A stretch of 64,000 nucleotides of DNA from Vespa crabro (GCF_910589235.1 NC_060955.1:9266497-9330496), one strand, 5' to 3'. Shown: positions 23,831-36,935, counted from the first letter of the stretch. The notes: generated from the sequence alone by a model not told the origin. Numbers and translations are program-made.

Positions 23831-24660
23831 GAATAACTTTCACAAAGTAATCGATCAAAAATGATAAATGAGGAAGAAAAATGACAGATTATTTGAAAAG
23901 TAAAAAAACATCTACGATTGAGTGTTAACATTAGCAAAATTTCTAGATGAAAGCAAGAAAAATATAAGCACACAAACTATTCAATGATTACTTTAAAAAA
24001 ACAGTTACAATAGGAGAGCAACTATTAAAAAACCATAAGATAGCAAAACAGATAAAAAATGTTTAACTTTTGCAAAAAGTATAATTTTGAAGTTGCGAGA
24101 AAGTGATATTACTTCCAATCATGAGTCTAAAAAAAATATCTGATTTGGATTAACAATACATGATACGACATCAATCAAACATAGCTCTAAATCCAAAAAA
24201 CTTGTGAATCACTTTAAAGTATGGAAGAAATGTTATAATCTGGGAATATATATTGAGTGGAAGAATAAGAAAACTTGTTTTTATTGAAGATATTGTGGAT
24301 AAGAAATATTTATATATTTAACAAAAAATTTAATGCCAAATGCAGTCAGTATAGGTAAAGATATGTCAAATTTTACTAAGATAATGAACTGAAGCATAAA
24401 ACATGAATTATATGAGTATCTACAGTATAATTGTCAGAAATTGTCATAAAATATTATAGCCTCTTTCTTCGTCTCCAGATTTTAATTTTATAGAGAATCT
24501 ATAGGATAATTTTAATAGAAGAATAAAAGCAACAGCAATAAAGAATAAATAACTCATTAAAAGATTATAAGATTGCAAGAGATTATGAGAAATATAAGAA
24601 AACAAGTATACAGTATCTTCAAAAAATTATATTTAGTATGCTGAAATGTTTGAAACATGT
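23830..24660 (+). pseudogene. Tc1-type transposase remnant
   Basis: Decayed DDE transposase. Recognisable pieces in order are a WGC-like catalytic-core region followed by SGRIRKLVFIEDIVDKKYLY (about 24,245-24,310), QDNELKHKT (about 24,380), and SPDFNFIENL followed by DNFNRRIKA (about 24,470-24,530). The last is the SPDLNPIENLW signature with the catalytic Glu of the Tc1 family, and QDN holds the second catalytic Asp. Stops and frameshifts interrupt every part (for example a stop in place of the Trp after IENL). The helix-turn-helix N-terminus is not recognisable. No intact terminal inverted repeats were found. Confidence 0.75.
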
Positions 24661-24664
24661 AATA

Positions 24665-27600
24665 AAACAGAAAGGTTATATTACTAAATATTAAATATTG
24701 AGTTTCGATTTATAAAATATTAATTATGTATAATGTCTAAATATTTTTGTAACGTGAAAAATGTTTGTGATTTCATTTAATTTATAACACTATTTTATTA
24801 CTTCGAGTTAATTAAATAAATTATACATATTTGTAAAATACAATAAATATTCTATCGAAAGAAATAAATTTGAATTCATTTCTTTAATAAAGATATGGAT
24901 CGTTAATGTCAACCATATATATGTGATCAAACATTTTTGTGATTAACTATACCTTTTACAATGTACCCAACGTTGATGATATAATCATCGAAGTTTAAGA
25001 ATTTTATTTTTTTCATTAGTTGATAATTTTGTGTTAGAATCCACTTTTTTTAACTTCCCACAGTGTTTCATTATAAGTAAATTTTGAAAGACTATTTCAG
25101 AACACTATCTACATAACTTGTTAACTTTAATTGTTGTATATCATGTACGAATTGGTTTCTTTTCATTCGTTTTCTCTTTCGCACTTGATTTTATTTGTTT
25201 GCTTTATATTTCTTATTTTCTCCTTTATTCTTCACATTTCTTTTTTCTTTTCAATTAAATTCAACAACGAGCCGTAATAAACACTAATCAACATTTTATA
25301 AAATACGGTTACATATCAAGTACTTATGTTAATATATTAGCAATCGTTTTGTTTTATAATGTACTTTAGTTCGTAACGCCAAGATGTTTATAACATCGTT
25401 TATATAAAGCAGCACTATCGCATATCTCAACCAATGAGACTCATCTAAATCTTGAAAATCTTAACCAATAATAAGCAACTTCATATTTCCATAGTTAAAG
25501 AGGTTTTGTAATGACGTCATTAGGCGTGAAATATAATAGACTAAAGAACAGGCGAAAATTAAAAAAAAGACAACATAATAATTGCGCTGAAAATATAACT
25601 TCATTACTTTCATAAGAAAATGCAGGATGAAATTTTCAAACAAAAATGAACCCTATTTTTAATGTCACGAAGAGTAAAATTTATTTCGTTTCAGGACAAA
25701 GCATAAAATGTATCGCACCATATACATGAAATAAAACGCTATTATCAGCGCTAGTGCACTAGTGCGTTGAACGTAAAATATATGTTATATTATATTTTGC
25801 ATAGATTAAACTTGATATCTATACATGAAATCTGTTGATAATTTGATTGTTTATAGTTTTATAAAGAATCTTAAGTAAAACGTATAAGAAATGCAGAAAG
25901 AGAGATAATTACCATTTTTTATGTTATTATGTATAATAAATTTATCACTTTTAAGATCATCGTCCGATGTGATGTAATTTAAAAATCGTTCTAATAATTT
26001 ATTTTATTATATCTTCATTGTCATATAAAAAAAAACAATGGTATTGTTCATGCTTCATCGATTAGTTATTTTTGGATCATGTAATATTTACTCAGTGTTT
26101 TAAATAATTGGAATATATTTCTAATTTTTTGACGTAATGTTATTACCATATTGTTATAGATATTATATTTAATTCTAATATAGGAGTAATGTACGTAACA
26201 TCAATAGAGTATAAACCATTAATATATGTATTTTTATTTGTTAAAATATACAATAAATATAAATGTTATTTGTCAAAAAGTAAATTATATCTATTGTTTA
26301 GCTATTATACTTTCCAATGGAATAATATCAACTTATAGATTTTTACTCATTACGGAAGAATTACTGGAGTGTATATATGCATATAGACATATATGTGTAA
26401 CTAACCTTTCTACAGTATGTCGCCTTACTTACACTATCTCATGTTTATTTATTGTTAGCCTAGCTATAATAAGGTGATCTTTTATTTGCAGCAATTAAAA
26501 AATTACAATAAAGGAACAGTTATCGGTGATATAGATCATGTATTTTCAAGCCTGCCTATATGGACTGGTGATTTTTCAGTTGCTTCCAACTAGTCGTAGA
26601 GTAGGAAGAGTAGCGAGTAACAGGCTGTTTAGAATGCAAATCAAACAACATAGAGTACAAACATATGCAATTTTTATGAAATTCATTTCTTATTTGAGTC
26701 ATATAACAACTATTTAGTTATTCAATGCTTATGTACCAGAAGAGAATTTCAATTTTTAAATAATCAAACTATTTAATCGCTTATCATAGAAGTTATCAAT
26801 GGATTATAAGTCTTATGAAATATATATCGTCTTTATGCAAACTGCTTTGAAAAAATTGACGATTTTACATTATCTGATATCAGTTCAGGGACCCTATTCT
26901 TGAAATAGGTGCACATCTATATGTGAATGGCAAGTTGCAAATAATTGCTATGGTAAATCCCCAGAACATTACTTTTGACAGTTGGAAGTACAACATGTAC
27001 ATAATTTAGGTAGCAATGAATATCATAATTTTCAGTGAAAAAAGGTAGAGCAAAAATAAACATGTACATATACAATATCAGAATGCTGATAGAAAAACAT
27101 ACAATCTTTTTAAAAATGGATTTAGAAGGCATAAATACACTTTATGTTTCTCTAACTATTAAATATAAATATAACTATATTAAATAAAAAACATACAAAT
27201 TATGTCAGCATTTATTTAGTGTTATGCTACTTAATTATATTTTTTATATTAGGAATTAGGAGTAAGATAGTAATGAGGATATATCATATATTAAACAAAA
27301 TATTTTATTTATTTTTATAATATATTAATACAAATTAATAAATTAAATATGATACAGGATCTTTTTAATTAATCTAATCATATAATATTTTTGATCAATA
27401 TTTGCAGGATATATTTTCCAATATATATCTAACATATATTTTCCGATGTTACTAAATATAAGTCAACGTGAAGCGTATACTTATGTTTCCAATTGCGAAT
27501 ACTATACATATATATTCAAGGATACCGTCTCAGAAACGTGTACGCATTTTTACTATTCGAATACGTAACATTGCGAATAAGTTATGGAATAAAATCTCAG

Positions 27601-27980
27601 TTCTTTGATACATGTGCACTATCTTATGTGATCATATTTAACAAACATATATTTTGGAGCGATAAATCAAGAGAAGGGACAATGCGCTTTTAATTCTTTT
27701 TTTCTGCTTTCGTTATTAATCACATATAAGTCAAGCGAAAGGTAATAATCTTAACCTATCAACTCATTAACCTTAAACTTATCCTATTTTAGACGTTAAA
27801 CTTAGTAAAAAAAAAACGATTTATAATGGATATAATGAATTTTTTGAAATAAGGTATAAAATCCATTACATTACGTCAAATATTTTTTTTTTATTATAAA
27901 TAATATTAAAAAAATATATATATGTTTATAAATATTGCTACTTTCAGGTATAATCTTGAAAAGCATACAATTTCTTCTTA
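24665..27980. other. AT-rich DNA upstream of the TMEM183 exons
   Basis: No transposon motif recognised. The first coding exon(s) and promoter of the TMEM183-like gene should lie here, because the first exon I can place begins in phase 1, but I could not identify them. Small ORFs such as 26,226-26,477 and 27,493-27,693 (+) do not resemble that protein's N-terminus. Confidence 0.45.
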
Positions 27981-27986
27981 CCATAG

Positions 27987-29552
27987 GAACAGTTTTAGAA
28001 ATGAGTCAAATTAAGCAAAAATCTCTCATCAAAGGTGAAATATTATAAGTGTAATTAAAAAATAATACAGAATTTATGTTTACGAAAGTATTATTAAAAT
28101 ATCAAACATATTTCTGAATAATTTAACTATATTTGTAAGCAAACATAAGAAATATATATTTTTAAGAATAACTTTATGAAATTTTTTCTATTAGATTTAT
28201 TCCACAAGAAACAATCAAGAAATCAGAAAAAAAAATTAAACGAAAAAATCAGAGAATGTAATGGCAAGTATTTAATCACGTATATTAAATCAAAGAAAAT
28301 ATTCTATAAATATTTGAATATATGAATATTATATGTTATTATTGAAATATATGAATATTATATGTTAGAATATTACTTTTCATAATCATGATTATTTATT
28401 CCTTTTTATAATAGACTTATAGATTAAAATATTTTTCTGTTGTAGGTATTGATTATCCATTGGACATATGGTTTATAATATCAGAATATATTAAACCAGA
28501 AGATATAGGGAAATTTGCTTGTATTTGTAGATCTTCTTACTATGTGACTACAACTGCAAAATTTTGGTTTCATTTATATAAGATGTATGTTCTACATACA
28601 ATTTTTATTTTTAGAATATTATGTTCTCATAATAATTATTATTAATATATAATAGTTATTACAAGTTCGTTCCTGGTATACCAGAACGCTTGCAGCCACA
28701 TTGGATGGTACTACGCCATGAATTACGTTTTTGCGTCATCAGGACATTGCATTATTCCTATTTTGCTGAAAGGAGTACATTAAACTATGTATCACAGTTA
28801 CAGCAAAGAGAGCCACATTCTCTTGTTAAAAGACGATGTTCTCTCATGTGGCACAAAGTATATTGCTATTTTTATATTTCAATTATATTTCATACTATTC
28901 TTTTTTCTTTCACAAAATTACATATAAAAATATGTTATAAATTTTGACTAATGGAGCTTGATAAGAATAATAAAATATAATGATAATGAAAAATATTAAA
29001 ACATCCTAATCAATATTTAATTATTCCAGAAAGGAATTAGTCGATGGTATTTTTTTTTCAAATTAAAAGAAATATCAAGAATATGTAATCGTACTTTGAC
29101 ACAACAAAATAAAAACATACATGAAGAAATGAATGATATTGAAAGAGCAGAAAAGATAAATGCAAATCCAGAAGAAGGTTGTAAAATTTTACGTGTATGT
29201 ATTTTTCCCATTAAATGCATTACATAAAATTAGTATTTAATGTCAAATATTAACTTAAATTGAATTTTAGGTAAGATGTGTAGAATATAGCAAATTACCA
29301 TTAGTAATTGGACTAATTTTACAGAAACTATCAGTGACCTTAATGCCTGGTCTTAAATACTTGCGGTTACAGCTTGGATTTGGAACATCAGATATTCCAA
29401 ATGCATTAACAAGCCAAGTTATACTCAATTATGTAAATGATTATGAAGTTTTAGATTGGTGGCATCCGCGTTATCCACATCAAGATACAATATCTCATTT
29501 ATGTGAGGTAGGTAGTACTATACATTTATCCTCGGATGATACATGGGAATAA
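27987..29552 (+). CDS. TMEM183: TMEM183-like protein, six 3' exons
   Basis: This is the only host gene I can support. Six exons join in one frame with GT...AG introns: 27,987-28,034, 28,195-28,257, 28,446-28,584, 28,656-28,857, 29,030-29,194 and 29,271-29,552 (stop). Intron phases agree at every junction. The product has a Lys-rich stretch, then DYPLDIWFIISEYIKPEDIG...FACICRSS, an F-box-like helix pair also present in vertebrate TMEM183, then GIPERLQPHW with ELRFCVIRTLHYSYF, a CSLMWHK segment, a charged region, LPLVIGLILQKLS as a possible short membrane segment, and LDWWHPRYP near the C-terminus, which is diagnostic for the family. Molecular function is poorly known. An internal Met lies at 28,001, but the reading continues upstream into an intron acceptor (TACCATAG), so N-terminal exon(s) are probably missing from my model. 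The introns are unusually short (about 70-190 bp). Confidence 0.87.
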
Positions 29553-29554
29553 TG

Positions 29555-29817
29555 TCTCTATCTAATTTCTCGCAAGAATATTATATTTTGTCTATTTATA
29601 AGTATTATATAAAAATTAATTTTATAACTGAAATATATATATGTAAATGTTATAAAAAAAGTTTCAGTTCTAATTGAATAACCTAAACATTCGATTATTT
29701 CTCAACATTCGTCTCAATATTTTTACATATTGATTTCGTACAAGTCTTTTGGATATTAACGAGCTGTAAATAATTGTCATTTCTATTCTGTTATTTATTT
29801 TTTTCAATAGTATTTTA
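29555..29817 (+). other. Probable 3' UTR of the TMEM183-like gene
   Basis: A short AT-rich interval between the stop codon and the repeat that starts at 29,818. No canonical AATAAA signal is seen before 29,818, where AATAAAAC coincides with the start of the repeat, so the transcript may end inside repeat sequence. Confidence 0.35.
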
Positions 29818-30437
29818 TAATAAAACATAATATTACTATATCTCTTTTAGCCAAGGTTTATCTATTAAAGCTATTCAGCCACTTATCACTCGAGACGTGT
29901 ATTATCTCAGCAAAGAGTATAGGAAGAAATGTAAAAGCGTATTAGAAAATCTAGTTCCTCCTATTCATTCTTTCTATTGATTCATTGTATTGTATTCAGT
30001 GTATGCTTATATAGATAATCACGCTATCGATGCACGTGAATTGAAGAACTGAGTTGACAATGAGACATCATTTAATGTATGAGCGTCAATTTGTACAGAA
30101 CAAAGGCAAAATGTATTTTGTAAGAGAAACGAAACGTGCGATTTTTAAATAGACATTAATATTTTTCTCATATTCTATTGATGTGCATTACTCTTTCTAC
30201 ATCTGCCTAAAACAATTCATTGTAATAATAGACTGGTAACAATATTATTTAGAAGAAATTAATAGATATATTTACGTCCTGTTGCAAAAAACATTCCAAG
30301 TCCTTCGTTTATTTTGCTACATTGTGCTGTATAAAACAATTCGTTACAAATAATAAACTGACAATAATATTATTTAGGGAAGTAGTAGATATATTTACAT
30401 TTTGTTATACAATATAAATCATCGTACTGAAATGACG
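29818..30437 (+). repeat. Dispersed repeat repA, copy 1 (left arm of large inverted repeat)
   Basis: About 620 bp, nearly identical to the reverse complement of 32,322-32,932. Long exact shared blocks include the region around CAGTGTATGCTTATATAGAT and GAGACATCATTTAATGTATG. Inside it, a ~130-bp unit occurs twice in tandem (about 30,205 and 30,338), each with AAACAATTC.TTA...AATAAT and ATATTATTTAG. It is non-coding. Confidence 0.85.
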
Positions 30438-30439
30438 AA

Positions 30440-31165
30440 CTACTGTTCCAATTAATTTAAAGATTATACAACCAAATCTATGTTATTTAAATATGTTAAT
30501 TTATTTAATTTATGTTGAGAAAATATACGTCGGGCTTCTAAAATGTTTTTTGAATAGCGAGCTTTACGAGAATCGTTGATTTCGGGCAGAAGGTATTCAT
30601 CAAAGGTAAGATTTTCTTACATAAAAGATCTTGAACTTGGTATATATAATTATCAGAAATTTTTAACTTTGACACTTCATTTTCGAGATGCATGAACGTA
30701 ATTTTCTTACGTTCAATTCTCTCTATCGACGTCTTATCTTTCAATGAAACAGGATATTTTATTATAGGGAATCAGCATCAATTATTCTATCGGGAGAAGT
30801 AGCCAAGAATAGTTGATTATTATATACAATCAAACTACAATTTTGAATATCTAATCCATATTTTGTGGAAAATTGAATTATTGCCAATGACTCTCATTTC
30901 TCCACTTCGTATTTCTATTTTCTATAAAACAGGATACTGAAACGACTCAATTAACTTTTTATAAGAAGTATGCAATCTTCTTTTATTTATTTTGCCGAAA
31001 ACGAAAACAATCATTCGTTTTCGATCCTGTTCAGTCCATACGTTCGATAAAGATTAAAAATAAAGAATTAAAGAAAAAGAAATTTGAATCCACTTAATAT
31101 CCGTATTTTTGTCAAAATACTACAAGTTGAGGATGAAATACGAGAATAGCATTGTAGTATGTGTG
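30440..31165. other. AT-rich DNA with one small unassigned ORF
   Basis: A 68-codon open frame at 30,538-30,744 (-) is Lys/Ile/Glu-rich with coiled-coil character and no known motif. The surrounding - strand reads in broken frames to about 30,960 and could be retroelement debris. I cannot name it. Confidence 0.3.
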
Positions 31166-31167
31166 TG

Positions 31168-31700
31168 TGTTGACGCATAAGTGCATCCCTCAGTTGTTCA
31201 CAGTACTTTCTCCTAAGGATCATATATCACTATTGGAAATATCTAGCCTTAGGAACTCGTTGTACATTCGCTAAGAAAGAGCATAGATAAGAAACACATT
31301 GCTATTTTTGTCCAAGCTTGGGTATTTTTTAGTCAAGCACGTAGTTTTAAACATGTGTGTGGCCGGGCAATAAATAAACAGTGAAAGTAGATGCTTAAAT
31401 GCGACGAACCAAGGATTGTCTGGCATATTCATTGACACGTGATCTGGTCTACACGATCATTAGAAGAAAAGGGGCATACATGGGATTGTTTAAACATTTA
31501 AGAGAATTATCCTGACCCGCTCCGACCAATAGGCATCTTTCCTTTCCTTTCCATGATCTGATTATATTTCAACTCTGCTCCTTCTATTCCCTTTCCTAAT
31601 CTCATTATGATCTTCGCGAGAAGTTTCGAGAATGACGATAGTCATAAAAAGAAAGCGATCAGTTAGGAGTAGTCTCTGACCAAAGAGAGTCATTATAGCC
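31168..31700 (+). repeat. LTR-like repeat, family B, copy 5 (3'-truncated)
   Basis: Starts TGTTGACGCATAAGTGCATC and follows the family B consensus through CACAGTACTTTCTCCTAAGG, CCGGGCAATAAATAAACAGT and CCGACCAATAGGCATC. Similarity fades before the 3' third. Confidence 0.65.
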
Positions 31701-32320
31701 GCACCCAAGTAAAGACCAATATTCTGTACACTACTATTTTCTGGAATAAATATATATCAACTGTTTTATTTTAATTAATCTCGGTTATCTCTGACTAGAA
31801 AACACTCACAAAGCTAAGATATAAATGAGTATTGTATCACGTGATGATCGACCCATTACATTGAGCGATTTAGAATGCGATTTGACATTCAGTTTAAAAA
31901 CTTAGCTATCTCTACATGTGTCCCTTTGCATTTTTTGTAAGTCGCATATAAGTAGTATTCCTATTAAATTTTGGTGATTATAACGGCCTTTCGAAATTGA
32001 CAACGCGACAGCATAATTGGATGTGCAGTTTGATAAAGATACGATAGTTGACGTGAACTCGTTTTCCAAGGATGATTTTAAAGCTGTTCATTAACCTTGG
32101 TTTTTTAATGGTTTATGCCATCAAAGAGAACAGGAGAATCTTAATCGATTTTAGCGAACAAGATCGTCTTATTTTAAAAACGAAGGTTTAATCTACCCTA
32201 TCATTTCGACGAATTTTTGAACAAGTTTTGTATTTATACATAAACTATCTTTATGTATTTATACATAAAAAATACAAAGGACATCACATGTAGAGATAGT
32301 TTTGGTAGTAGTCAGCAAAA
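31700..32320. other. Unassigned sequence between the inverted-repeat arms
   Basis: Less AT-rich than average. Around 31,715-31,800, a TGGAATAAATATATATC block and ATTTTAATTAATCTCGG look like the U3/R-U5 part of another LTR. From 31,830 the + strand has broken open reading with charged residues (for example DKDTIVDVNSFSKDDFKAV), unidentified. Confidence 0.35.
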
Positions 32321-32321
32321 T

Positions 32322-32932
32322 TGTCATTTCAGTATGAAGATATATATTGTATAACAGAATATAAATGTATCTACTACTTCCCTAAGTAATATTATTGTCA
32401 ATTTATTATTTGTAACGGATTCTTTCAAACAACAGAAATAATGTGACAGAATAAATGAAGGACGAAGAATTGGAATGCTTTTTGCAACGGAATATAAATA
32501 CATCTATTAGTTTCTTTTGAATAATATTATTATCGGTTTATTATTATAATGAATTGTTTTAGGCAGAAGTAGAAAAAGTAATACATGTAATGTCAATTGA
32601 ATATGAGAAAAATATTAATGTCTATTTAAAAGTCGCACGTTTCGTTTCTTTTACAAAATACGTTTTGGCTTTGTTCTGTACAAATTGACGCTCATACATT
32701 AAATGATGTCTCATTGTCAACTCAGTTCTTCAATTCACGTGCATCGATAGCGTGATTATCTATATAAGCATACACTGAATACAATACAATGAATCAATAT
32801 AAAGAATGAATAGAAGGGACTGGATTTTCTAATACGCTTTTACATTTCTTTCCATACTGTTTGCTGATATATGAATAGCTTCAATAGATAAACCATGGCT
32901 AAAAGAAATATAGTAATATTGTTTTATTTTAG
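32322..32932 (-). repeat. Dispersed repeat repA, copy 2 (right arm of large inverted repeat)
   Basis: Reverse complement of 29,818-30,437 with few differences, including the same internal tandem duplication. On its own strand it begins ~30 bp after the 3' end of the family B LTR at 32,963-33,887, so repA may be the untranslated leader of that retrotransposon. Confidence 0.85.
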
Positions 32933-32962
32933 TAATTTTATAAAATAATATTTGATACGTCG

Positions 32963-33887
32963 TGAGGGCTCAACTACGAGAGTGTTTCCAGATACGCGTT
33001 TTGCACCTGACCAGCGATGATAATCGATTTGCATGTTTTGCAAAATTTCCCTCCTCTTCCTTGTCTTTAGAGTTATAGACCCACTGGTCGAGATGAATAA
33101 GGATGGCGGCACTGGGCTAAGATATCGTTGAAGGCCGTTAGTTAAATATCGCGTGCCGCGTTCCCGCAAATTAATGGAAGAATGCACGTTCTTTTAAAGG
33201 ATTCTGTGAAGCTTGTAAGGTAGTGATAATAAATATTGCGCGAATTGAAGCTATCATTGAAGTATATCAGTATATTTGTTGAAATAACAATTGTTGATGC
33301 TCTTGTAGGATTGTGAATTAGTTATGTTGCTGCGTTTTAGATTGTGCTTGATATCTCTGATTAAGGCATAGCCTTAAATGCTTTGATGCAACTCTCTGTA
33401 AATTTCTCTCAAACTATCCATGAAGGCATTAATGAATTAGAAAAGGGAAATGGAAAAGGAGGAATTTAAGTAAAAAATGCCCGGAAAGGGAAAGCAATAT
33501 TCTTATTGGTCGTGTGCATGTCAGGATAGTTCGTTGGAATGTTTAAATAATTCCATATGTGCCCTTTGTTCTGGTGATCGTGTAGACTAGAGGGTGTCAA
33601 TGAATATTTCAAAATTAGACGCCAGACAACCCTTGTCTCGTTGCACCTAGGCGTCTACTTTCATTATTTATTTATTGCCCGGATTGACACATTATTGAAA
33701 ACTAGATACTTGACTTTTTAGTCATTTTTATGCTTAAGCTTGGACAAAGATGGAAATGTATTTTTTATCTATGCATTTTCTTAATGAGTATCCAACGAGT
33801 TTCCAAGAGCAGATATTTCTAATAGTGATATATGATCCTCAGGAGAAAGTATTGTGAACAATTGAGGGACGCACTTGTGCGTTAACA
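32963..33887 (-). repeat. LTR-like repeat, family B, copy 3
   Basis: On the - strand it starts TGTTAACGCACAAGTGCGTC and ends GTAGTTGAGCCCTCA, so it has TG...CA ends and 925 bp. It is the best-preserved boundary set for the family: the TCA end agrees with copy 4 at 45,056. Confidence 0.75.
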
Positions 33888-33974
33888 TTATTGAAAAAAT
33901 ACATAACATAGAGTAGAAATGACAATTATCTATAACTCATTAATATCCAAATGACTTGGTCGTTTTACCTCATT

Positions 33975-34095
33975 GATAATATGGAAGTGTACTCACGTTT
34001 TGGTTTTTATTAAAATAATATATAATATATAAATATTCCTTATTTATTATTTTTCACAAAATAAGCGACGAAATCATTGAACGAATCGAAGACAT
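33975..34095 (+). repeat. Dispersed repeat C, partial copy 4
   Basis: Contains ACTCACGTTTTGG, TTTTTATTAAAATAATATAT and TTTATTATTTTTCACAAAAT, collinear with the middle of repeat C copy 1. Confidence 0.45.
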
Positions 34096-34141
34096 ATATA
34101 CTTTACAGGAAAATAGCTTTTTTGTGTACCTCGAAATGCGT

Positions 34142-34490
34142 TGTAGAATAATTTTTGTAATCCTATTAGGAAAATACGAACTAACTAACTCGGATCATTT
34201 ACTCTTAGTTAATAAGGATTTTTTAATTAAAATATTACAACTCTTTACACTTAAGTTGTTCTACTTAAGACCACCGTATGTTCTCTTTACTCTGTACTTC
34301 TTTTCTCGTTTCTCTTTCTCTGACCTATTTAAGACTGTCCTCTGTTTTTCGACTATCGATCAATTTATCTCATGTATACACACACACCTGATTAACTCTA
34401 AAACCTTCCATCTTTCTGCTCAACTGGCGATCGGCTTATCTTATGCATACATACACACGGTTAACTAAATCTAAAACCTTCCATCCCACA
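34142..34490 (-). repeat. Solo LTR, family A, copy 2
   Basis: On the - strand it begins TGTGGGATGGAAGGTTTTAG and ends near TTACAAAAATTATTCTACA, matching the family A LTR at 36,936-37,368 including the AACTAAGAGTAAATGATCC block. It lacks internal sequence on either side and no convincing target duplication is visible. Confidence 0.65.
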
Positions 34491-34494
34491 TAAT

Positions 34495-35465
34495 AGTACC
34501 AAATGTAGATTAAACATTTTTAGATGCTGCAAAATTACGGATTTTTTCTAAAATAAATATTTATACAGAATCTAGTTTTTTTTAATGTTTTCCTGTTGAA
34601 ATGTGATATCTAGTGCGTTTTCAGCTTCGCTGTGCATTGATATGATACATCGGTTAGTGCTGCGTCTCGTCATTTATTCATTTGTGTTATCATTTTTGTC
34701 AAGAATAGATAAAATAATATCATCATCATTCATAGTTGTATTATTTTTAAAATATAATTTTTATCTATATTTGAATATCATTTATCATTTTTTATTTATG
34801 TCTTAATATAATCATTATTACAGTCTTCGAAACTATATATATTGTGGGCCAAATTATCTAATTTACGATTGGTTTCAATTTGGCTCTTATATATAATAAG
34901 GCTATGTACATACATACATATGTGATTCACTCTGTATTCAGATAATTGTATTCGAATGATCGAAATTCTTATAATGAACTTTAGGTAATCGACGTTCTAT
35001 TATACTTCTAATAATAATTATTTTATTAAAAAAAAAAAAAAAAAAAACAAATAATTTACATATATTACATGTATTTTTTATAAGTTCTTGTATAATAGAT
35101 ATTTAATAATTGCACATGTTTTATACTCATTATTATTTACTCAAATTAAGAAATTTATTATATACGATTGGTAGAGATAATGGACTTACAAGAAAGAGAA
35201 GATAACTCGGATATTCAGAAGATTCTGAAACTGAGTGCAAATATATAATAAAGTCCTATTTTTCTGTGCTATAATTCGATTTTAAGGGAAGAAATCACAT
35301 ATTGAAAAGTATTCAAAATTTTCTTTTTGATGCAATTTCTCAAGAATGAAGAAAAATATTTTTAAAATGTTTAAATAAAAGTTGCATCATTTTATCTGGT
35401 CTATTAAACTGTATAACGAGAGTTTTTGAAATATCCATGATTTTCGAATTATCTTCATGATTTTC
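34495..35465. other. AT-rich DNA with poly(A) run
   Basis: No gene seen. A 20-bp A run at 35,028-35,047 could be a retroposon tail, but the sequence before it is not recognisable. Confidence 0.45.
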
Positions 35466-35469
35466 AAAT

Positions 35470-35800
35470 TACCTCCCTCCATCATCATTTGTTAACAAAA
35501 TTTTATTTAATATATATGTTGAAATACCCCTAGATAATCTTTTCATAATTGTCAATTAATTAAATGTTAATGGTTTTTTTTAATCAAATAAACCAATTAT
35601 TATCAAATTTCAAGTCTATTTTTGCAGTTTCCTTTAATAAATTAGTTTTAGAATGTAATATTTGAATAATTTACATTTATTTCAATTTTTTTTTTCATAA
35701 AAATTATTAATATTATATTTAATTATAACAGTGTAACAATTCTTATTAATAATATGAATATATAAGTCTTAGTATTCTTGTATTGTTTATTTTTAATAGC
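35470..35800 (+). repeat. Dispersed repeat D, copy 2
   Basis: Collinear with the reverse complement of 19,340-19,700. Shared blocks include TTTTCATAATTGTCAAT and AATATATAAGTCTTAGTATT (the latter diverged in the partner). Confidence 0.6.
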
Positions 35801-35999
35801 GATAAAAATAGCGACAATCAAGGTTTGTAATTGGTATAAATATTCTTCATAGTTTAATCTGTTCCATGGTCCAAAAATTGTAGCTAGGCTTGATTGTTAA
35901 CTATGAGGCAATCATATAGTTCAAGGAGTAAAAATAAACAATAGCAATATATTGATCCAGATATATACAAAAAAACAAGTGAAAAGAAAAGACTATATT

Positions 36000-36930
36000 C
36001 CAAAATAATGAAAAAAGATTCTACAATAATCTAACATATGAAAAGAAAAGAAAAATTTAATTATTGGAAAACAGACAGAGCATTCTGGAATACTATATGA
36101 AGTAACCGAAAACACACAACAAAGGTGTCACATGAATAAAGCAAGAGAAAGAACAATATACATATATAGACACAGTACATGAAATAATAATAACTAAAAC
36201 AGGATTAGCAAAAAAAAATAAGAAGAATGCACGATTGAACAGCCTTAGACAGTATTCAAAATTTCAGATAAAAGAAGTTTAAAATCATATATGAACCATT
36301 AATACACATATGAATCATAAATGACATCATATAGCACCCAGAGAGAACATTTAAATTCTTAATGGAATATAAAACATACATCAAGCTGAAAGATGAAAAT
36401 GGAAGCATAAAGTATCCTGTAAACTATTGCTTATTTGCCTTCTGATATTGTATAAGTTATCACATCATTGATTACATAAACAATAGAAGTACACTTACAA
36501 GCATACAATATATTTATAGAAGAACAAAAAGGATGCAAAAAGAACAGCCGAAGATACAAACAGCAACTAACAATAGGCACTGTCATAATGAAACAAACAG
36601 AAGATCACAAGAGAAATATGTACATGTTACATGAGATTATAGTCTATAGAAAAGCATATGATATTATTTGCTTTTAAAAATCTTAGAAATATATATGATA
36701 CTGATCACCAAAACAAAACTCCTCAGCAATATAATGTAGACATGGCGCACAATTATACATTTCAAAACCAACAACTTTAACACAGATATACGCAATGATG
36801 AAATTAAAATACAAAAAGAAATTTTCCAAGAAGACTTGTTATGTATATGTTTTGTATATATTAAAATAAAAAAAAATTTTTCAAACCAAATATTCAAGAC
36901 TTTTTGTTTAATTTTTTATTTTTCAATATA
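36000..36930 (+). pseudogene. R4/Dong-like LINE, 5' part of reverse transcriptase
   Basis: Decayed non-LTR reverse transcriptase on + in shifting frames. KEKFNYWKTDRAFWNTI (about 36,045-36,095) resembles the region before the RT. EQKGCKKNSRRYKQQLTIGT (about 36,525-36,590) matches the EQKGC..GS.G.KDQL..N motif, VYRKAYDI (about 36,640) is motif A without its usual Asp, and IQKEIFQEDLLCICF (about 36,805-36,850) corresponds to the GIFQGDSLSPLLF motif. These are the wordings of R4/Dong-type elements as I know them. The reading stops at the LTR of a gypsy element at 36,936 and resumes at about 39,225, so the LINE was interrupted by an insertion. Confidence 0.65.
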
Positions 36931-36935
36931 ATGTA

